From: Thermoplasmata archaeon
GTDB lineage: Archaea > Thermoplasmatota > Thermoplasmata > Lutacidiplasmatales > UBA184
DNA length: 9,901 bases
Direction: 5' to 3'
Assembly: GCA_030039865.1 (NCBI GenBank)
Contig: JASHUS010000016.1
Coordinates: forward strand, 1-9,901
Translations under genes and position numbers: made by a program
Notes under the pieces: generated by a model
What the model was told of the DNA's origin: nothing
Seen by the model: only the letters and a program-made list of their open reading frames with translations
Database searches by the model: none
Shown: piece after piece, positions 5,969 through 9,901 of the stretch
Numbering within the stretch: the stretch's first letter is position 1
Layout: every line of letters starts with the position of its first letter

Positions 5969-7090
5969 CTAGCGAGCGCTCCGAACGCGATCGTAGGCCG
6001 CGAGGAAGCGGGAGGCCTGCCGGGGCACCGAGTATCCCTCGGCCGACTGGCGCGCCTTGGCCCCGATCGACGCCCGGAGCTCCGGATCCTCGAGCCGGGT
6101 CAACGCCGCCGCGAACTCCGGCTCCGTATCGACGCAGTAGCCGCTACCGGTCGCCGCCAGTTCGGGGGCGGCTCCGGCCCGGAAGGCGACGAACGGGCGC
6201 CCAGCGGCCATCGATTCGAGCAGGAGTATGCCGAAGCCTTCGTACGAGCTTCCGAGGACGACCGCGTCGGCCGCGTGGAGCGCGTCGAGCACGTCGGCGC
6301 GCGGCAAGAGGTCGCCCCAGACGGCCTCGACCCGGAGCTCCCGGGCCAGCCGGCTCACGGTCGCCCGGTCGTACGGGGTCCCGGGAAGGTCCCGTCCGAT
6401 CACGACGAGCCCCCATCGGCCGTTCGTGGCCGCGATCGAACGGACCAGGCGATCGACTCGCTTGTTCTCGTAGTAACCCCCAACGTATACCGCGACGTGC
6501 GGCGCGCGCAGACCCCAGCGCGCGCGTACGACCTCCGCGTCGATCCGGGGTCCGTCGAACTCGCCGAGCGATACCGCGGCCGGGATCACTTCGATCCGGG
6601 CCGGATCCACGCCCCATGAGACGAGCTGACCTTTCTCGCGCTCCGTGTCGGCCGTGTAGAGATCGAGATAGCGGATCCGGCCGGGAAGGTACCGTTCGAA
6701 GTACCACCGATCCCAGATCCGCCGTCGCATCTCGTACTGGTAGAACGCGTGGCCGGTCATCACACGGACCGCGCGGACGGAACGCACGCGCGGCAGGTAG
6801 TAGTCGGCGCACCAGACCCGGTTACCGCTCAGGTGAAAGACATCGGGCTTAAGCGCCCGGACGGTCGGAAGGTACCCGCGGGGGACGTGGAACCGGCCGG
6901 CGCGCCACATCGGGATCCGCACGATGTCGACGCCGTTCAGTCGTTCCTGCCGCGTCGTGCCGGGGTCGAGGCGGGTCACGACGGTCGTCGCGACGCCGCG
7001 TCGGGCCATCTCCTCGGCGAGATCCTGTACGAACCGCTCGACTCCGCCGATCGCCGGATAGTAGCTGTGACAGGCGAAGACCAGACGCAC
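5969..7090 (-). CDS. Glycosyltransferase family 4 (GT-B fold)
   Basis: The 373-residue protein has the layout of a GT4 retaining glycosyltransferase. The N-terminal MRLVFACHSYYPAIGGVERFVQDLAEEM has the acceptor-side GGVE loop. The C-terminal donor-binding half has VYVGGYYENKRVDRLV and the E-x7-E motif in SSYEGFGILLLESMAAGRP. It should move a sugar from a nucleotide donor to a glycan or lipid; neither sugar nor acceptor can be read from sequence. Its place just upstream of the rml genes makes rhamnose a reasonable guess only. No membrane segment is seen, so it is probably a peripheral cytosolic enzyme. The GTG at 7090 is chosen because it begins right at the first beta strand; the frame could extend to a TTG at 7159, but those 23 residues look non-conserved. 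A weak CTTTTC box lies about 25 nt upstream. Confidence 0.85.
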   Translation of the reverse strand: MRLVFACHSYYPAIGGVERFVQDLAEEMARRGVATTVVTRLDPGTTRQERLNGVDIVRIPMWRAGRFHVPRGYLPTVRALKPDVFHLSGNRVWCADYYLPRVRSVRAVRVMTGHAFYQYEMRRRIWDRWYFERYLPGRIRYLDLYTADTEREKGQLVSWGVDPARIEVIPAAVSLGEFDGPRIDAEVVRARWGLRAPHVAVYVGGYYENKRVDRLVRSIAATNGRWGLVVIGRDLPGTPYDRATVSRLARELRVEAVWGDLLPRADVLDALHAADAVVLGSSYEGFGILLLESMAAGRPFVAFRAGAAPELAATGSGYCVDTEPEFAAALTRLEDPELRASIGAKARQSAEGYSVPRQASRFLAAYDRVRSAR

Positions 7091-7160
7091 GTCGGTGCTA
7101 GCTCGCGCTCGGGAAAAGACGTTCGCCCGGGGGTCGGAAGGGTCACCCGCCGCGAGCAAT

Positions 7161-7168
7161 CCTTATCG
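7161..7168 (+). promoter_or_regulatory. TATA-like box for the GT2 pair
   Basis: CCTTATCG, preceded by AGCAAT, is the main AT-rich patch in the 109-nt divergent intergenic region (7091-7199). Its centre is about 36 nt before the ATG at 7200, the same geometry as upstream of egsA and rmlB, and again there is no strong Shine-Dalgarno sequence before the ATG. Nothing else in this region is recognisable as an operator or repeat. Confidence 0.45.
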
Positions 7169-7199
7169 GCCGGGACCCACCCATCCTCCAAGGCGGCCC

Positions 7200-8207
7200 A
7201 TGCTCGAGGACGACCGGGCGTCGGGCCAGCGCTCGGGACCCGCCGCGACGGCGCGCCGGCCGACCGTCAGCGCGATCATCAGCGCGCACACCCGCGTCCA
7301 GTTCCTGAGGGACGCGGTGGCGTCGGCCACCTCCCAGGGAGCCGACGAGGTACTCGTCGTGAAGTACACGCGCGACCCGGAGCTCGACGCCGAGCTGGCG
7401 GCCCTGGGAGCGAGGGTCGTCCCGACCCGCGAACCGTTCCAGGGCGGAAAGGTTGCGGAAGGGATCGCCGTGGCCTCGGGCGACGTGATCGCCCTGCTGG
7501 ATGACGACGACGTCTTCCTACCGGGAAAGGTCGATCGCCTCCGCGAGGTGTACCGGGATCCCCGCGTGATCTTCGCCGCGAACCGGTACCTCCCGTTCAC
7601 CGATCAGCCGCCGCGACCCGCGCCGGGGGGCGAGGTGCGGCTCTTCCACCCGGGCGAGGGCGGGAACCTTTTCGCGCAGGGGCTGCGGCCCGTCCTCGCG
7701 AGCTGCATCTCGGCCCGCCGGTCGGCGATCGCCCATTGGGTCGATCAGCTGCGTCGGCTCACGATCGCCGATCACACGCTGTTCATGATGGCCGTGACGG
7801 AACGGCAGTGGATGGCGATGGATCCGAGCGTGCTGACCGGATATCGGGTGGGCCAGGTGCAGGGCTCGCTCCGACCGGCGCAGTCGATCTGGAACCGCCC
7901 CGGCGCGAGCGCGGAGCGGGACATCGCCTGGATGCTCGATCTCCTCGACACGTCCCAGGACGGGGTCCGCGCGACGCTGAACCCGATGGTCGCGAACGCC
8001 GTGGTCCACCTCGTGTTCCTGACCGGAGACACGACCTTCCACGAGTACCGCCGAACGATGCGGGCGGTGCTCGACGGGGTCGGCCTACGTCGACCGCTCG
8101 TCGTCCCCTCGGCGCTGATGTTCGGCTATCCGCTCTCGCCGCGGCTCGCGATCTCGCTGAACCGGACCTGGAAGTCGCTGGTGGGCTATCACCACCACCA
8201 GGGATGA
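7200..8207 (+). CDS. Glycosyltransferase family 2 (GT-A fold), first of a tandem pair
   Basis: The 335-residue protein has a GT2-type nucleotide-sugar domain starting at about residue 22 (TVSAIISAHTRVQFLRDAVAS). LLDDDDVFLPGKV holds D101-D104, which includes the DxD motif for metal and nucleotide-sugar binding. LVVKYTRDPELDAELA replaces the more usual beta-strand and variable region of GT2 enzymes and recurs in the next protein. The C-terminal part (about 150-335) has no strong hydrophobic segment, so a soluble or peripheral enzyme is likely. The first 20 residues are Arg/Ala-rich and look disordered. Donor and acceptor are unknown. The ATG at 7200 follows a TATA-like box. The stop overlaps the next gene's ATG by ATGA, indicating coupled translation. 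Confidence 0.82.
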   Translation: MLEDDRASGQRSGPAATARRPTVSAIISAHTRVQFLRDAVASATSQGADEVLVVKYTRDPELDAELAALGARVVPTREPFQGGKVAEGIAVASGDVIALLDDDDVFLPGKVDRLREVYRDPRVIFAANRYLPFTDQPPRPAPGGEVRLFHPGEGGNLFAQGLRPVLASCISARRSAIAHWVDQLRRLTIADHTLFMMAVTERQWMAMDPSVLTGYRVGQVQGSLRPAQSIWNRPGASAERDIAWMLDLLDTSQDGVRATLNPMVANAVVHLVFLTGDTTFHEYRRTMRAVLDGVGLRRPLVVPSALMFGYPLSPRLAISLNRTWKSLVGYHHHQG

Positions 8208-9310
8208 GGGAATCGAGCGGGAGGCGCACCTCCGAGATGCCCGGTCCTTCCCCGTCGCCCTACGTTTCCGTCATCATCACGGCGCACGACCGGACCGAGT
8301 ACTTGCGCGGCGCCGTGGAGTCGGTACTCGCGCAGACGCTCGCGCCCGACGACTACGAGATCCTGGTCGTCAAGTTCGTCCGGGACGCCGGCCTCGACGC
8401 CTGGCTCGCCGGCCAAGCCCCCCGGGTACGGACGGTGACCGACGAGTCCCTGCCGCGCTTGGGGCAGAAGCTCGCGTTCGGCATCGGCGCGGCGCGCGGC
8501 GAGGTCGTTTGCTTTCTCGAGGACGACGACCGGTATCTACCGGAGAAGCTGGCGACGGTCGCTGCACGCTTCCGACGCGATCCTGATCTCCTGTACTTCC
8601 GGAATCGGAACCGCTGCATCGATGGGCTCGGTCGCGTCCTGATCGGACCGTACGCCCGAACGTCGCCGGACGAACTGCGGATCGTGGGGGCGGCGCGCGA
8701 CGACCTCGCGACGGTCGACTTCATCCGACACTACGGGGCGGAGGGCAACTCCGCGATCACCCTTCGACGCGCGACGATCCTGCCGTACGTGGACCGCCTC
8801 GCGGGGTTCTCGACCTCGACGGATTGGATCCTCTTCGCGGCCGCGCTGTCCCGGGCGGGGACGCTCGTCGTGGGGACGCAGGTGCTCTCGGAATACCGGC
8901 TCCACGACAGCCTCTCCCAGAGCTCGAGCCAAGCGTCCCGCCAACGCCTCTCCCGCGAAATCGTGCGGAGTGGCGAGGCTCTGATCGCGATCGCGGGCGG
9001 TACCCGCGCCGAGCGGGCGGCGCGGTTCCTCCGGGGGCGCGGCGCCGTCGTCTGGTATCTAATGGATCCCGACGCGCCCCGGCCCAGTGCGAGCACGTTC
9101 CTCGACGCCGCGTGGCCCGCCTGGCTCCGGCGGGAGCCGACGTTCGCGATCCAGCTCGGCTGGTGCGCACCGCGACTTATCGCGCCCCGGTCGACCGCGA
9201 ACGCCTTCTGGGGGTACCGACAGCGCGACGCGAGTCGGCAACGGTGGCATACGGAGACCGACCGGCCCTCCGTCGAGCGCCCGTCCCTCCCCGGCGGTCC
9301 CCCCACGTGA
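8204..9310 (+). CDS. Glycosyltransferase family 2 (GT-A fold), second of a tandem pair
   Basis: The 368-residue protein starts its GT2 domain at about residue 20 with YVSVIITAHDRTEYLRGAVESVLAQTL. E106-D107-D108-D109 in CFLEDDDRYLPEKL contains the DxD motif. D-W in STSTDWILFAAALSRAG and the later SEYRLHDSLSQSS fit the acceptor-side part of bacterial and archaeal GT2 proteins (often an ED/xDW near the base and a late YRxHxxS). LVVKFVRDAGLDAWLA closely parallels the upstream protein, so the two are paralogs. Sugar and acceptor are unknown. The ATG at 8204 is preferred because it overlaps the previous stop as ATGA; the ATG at 8237 (M12), 12 nt after GGAGG, is a real alternative. The C-terminal 30 residues are polar and Arg/Pro-rich. 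No membrane segment is evident. Confidence 0.83.
   Translation: MRESSGRRTSEMPGPSPSPYVSVIITAHDRTEYLRGAVESVLAQTLAPDDYEILVVKFVRDAGLDAWLAGQAPRVRTVTDESLPRLGQKLAFGIGAARGEVVCFLEDDDRYLPEKLATVAARFRRDPDLLYFRNRNRCIDGLGRVLIGPYARTSPDELRIVGAARDDLATVDFIRHYGAEGNSAITLRRATILPYVDRLAGFSTSTDWILFAAALSRAGTLVVGTQVLSEYRLHDSLSQSSSQASRQRLSREIVRSGEALIAIAGGTRAERAARFLRGRGAVVWYLMDPDAPRPSASTFLDAAWPAWLRREPTFAIQLGWCAPRLIAPRSTANAFWGYRQRDASRQRWHTETDRPSVERPSLPGGPPT
8220..8233 (+). repeat. Small inverted repeat over a Shine-Dalgarno-like site
   Basis: GGAGG (8220-8224) and CCTCC (8229-8233) can form a 5-bp hairpin with loop CGCA. GGAGG is also a good Shine-Dalgarno core for the internal ATG at 8237, so the hairpin could hide that site. 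It is short and lies inside the coding frame used here, so chance is a fair explanation. Confidence 0.3.
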
Positions 9311-9391
9311 TGTCCCGTCGCACCGACCGACGGAGCTTTGTGCCCGAGGGACCAGTGGAACCGATGCGGGGAGAGCGCGGGCGTTCTCGGT

Positions 9392-9398
9392 GGTGATC
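9392..9398 (+). promoter_or_regulatory. Shine-Dalgarno sequence deciding the start at 9405
   Basis: GGTGATC is complementary to the conserved 3' end of archaeal 16S rRNA (GATCACCTCC) and lies 6 nt before the ATG at 9405. It is the clearest ribosome binding site in the window. It is also half of the perfect palindrome GGTGATCACC (9392-9401). In-frame GTG codons at 9390 and 9393 fall on or next to it and are therefore less likely starts. Confidence 0.65.
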
Positions 9399-9404
9399 AC
9401 CTCG

Positions 9405-9901
9405 ATGCGTGCGGTCGTCACCGGAGCGGCGGGGTTCCTGGGTTCGCACCTCACTGATGCGCTCCTCGGTTCTCGCGTAGAGGTCCTCGGCTACGACGAT
9501 CTGAGCACCGGCCGGCGCTCGAACCTCGAGCTCGCCCGCCGGAGTCGCGGGTTCCGATTGCGCGTCACCGATCTGAGCCGGCTGCGGTCCCTGCCGAAGG
9601 CGGATCGGTACTTCCATCTCGCGAGCCCGGCCTCGCCGCCCGCCTACCTGCGGGATCCGATCGGGACGCTTCGGGTCAACTCCGTGGCTACCGACCGCGT
9701 GCTCGACGCCGCACGCCGGTCGGACGCGCGCGTTCTGCTGGCGTCGACGAGCGAGGTCTACGGCGATCCCGAGGTCCATCCCCAGGACGAGTCGTACTGG
9801 GGCCACGTCAATCCGCTCGGCCCGCGCAGCTGCTACGACGAAGGGAAGCGGTTTGCCGAAGCGCTCGCGGCCGCCTACCGTCGCGAGTACGCGCTGGACG
9901 T
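9405..9901 (+). CDS. NAD-dependent sugar-nucleotide epimerase/decarboxylase (UDP-glucuronate decarboxylase-like), 3'-truncated by window edge
   Basis: The visible 165 residues are the N-terminal half of an extended SDR enzyme. VVTGAAGFLGSHL (about 4-16) binds NAD+. HLASPASPPAYLRDPIGTLRVNSV and ASTSEVYGDPEVHPQDESYWGHVNPLGPRSCYDEGKR (113-149) closely follow the UDP-glucuronate decarboxylase (UDP-xylose synthase) pattern, including the catalytic Ser/Thr in STSEVYG and Y144-x3-K148. By family knowledge the enzyme would turn UDP-glucuronate into UDP-xylose or the 4-keto pentose. An epimerase of the same branch cannot be excluded without the C-terminal half. The gene follows the GT2 pair after 94 nt. 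A good Shine-Dalgarno site fixes the start, and no TATA-like box was seen in the gap, so it may belong to the same transcript. Confidence 0.8.
   Translation, partial: MRAVVTGAAGFLGSHLTDALLGSRVEVLGYDDLSTGRRSNLELARRSRGFRLRVTDLSRLRSLPKADRYFHLASPASPPAYLRDPIGTLRVNSVATDRVLDAARRSDARVLLASTSEVYGDPEVHPQDESYWGHVNPLGPRSCYDEGKRFAEALAAAYRREYALD

Noticed and set aside
4965..5972. A 335-codon plus-strand frame opposite rmlB, and a 327-codon one (2613-3596) opposite rmlA and rmlD
   Set aside because: Both mirror codon structure of strong rml genes and show no recognisable domain or start signal.
7091..7159. N-terminal extension of the GT4 protein to a TTG at 7159
   Set aside because: The extra 23 residues look unconserved, TTG is a weak start, and the domain begins exactly at the GTG at 7090.
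1..9901. CRISPR array, insertion sequence, toxin-antitoxin or defence system
   Set aside because: No direct-repeat array, transposase or matching protein was seen; all larger coding regions are accounted for by metabolic and glycan genes.

Overview
The window looks like a strongly GC-rich archaeal chromosome, most likely euryarchaeal in the broad sense (Thermoplasmatota is a guess, not shown). The support is a glycerol-1-phosphate dehydrogenase for archaeal lipids, a UPF0179-family protein, a QueE-type enzyme next to it, a tRNA-Pro with a short intron and no encoded CCA, and start codons that mostly lack a Shine-Dalgarno sequence but have an AT-rich box about 32-36 nt upstream.

Left edge, plus strand (1-2284): the 3' part of a radical-SAM 7-carboxy-7-deazaguanine synthase (queE); glycerol-1-phosphate dehydrogenase (egsA); a Cys-rich UPF0179 protein whose ATG directly follows the egsA stop; then tRNA-Pro(UGG), apparently interrupted in the D-loop by a 34-nt intron. 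This is a housekeeping block.

Middle, minus strand (7090 down to 2310): a GT4-family glycosyltransferase, then a complete dTDP-L-rhamnose set in the order rmlB, rmlC, rmlD, rmlA. rmlB/rmlC and rmlD/rmlA overlap by ATGA, and rmlC/rmlD are 9 nt apart. A TATA-like box lies just upstream of rmlB. RmlA makes dTDP-glucose, RmlB dehydrates it, RmlC epimerises it and RmlD reduces it to dTDP-L-rhamnose. The RmlC is divergent. rmlA converges on the tRNA with only 25 nt between them.

Right part, plus strand (7200-9901): two paralogous GT2-family glycosyltransferases joined by an ATGA overlap, then the 5' part of an NAD-dependent sugar-nucleotide enzyme resembling UDP-glucuronate decarboxylase, which runs off the window. 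A divergent 109-nt intergenic region separates the two transcription directions.

Taken together, 2310-9901 is a surface-glycan or protein-glycosylation locus: two activated-sugar pathways plus three cytosolic-type glycosyltransferases, set next to conserved archaeal core genes. No transposase, CRISPR array, integrase or defence gene was seen. The least ordinary element is the intron-bearing tRNA-Pro. No gap between genes exceeds 150 nt.
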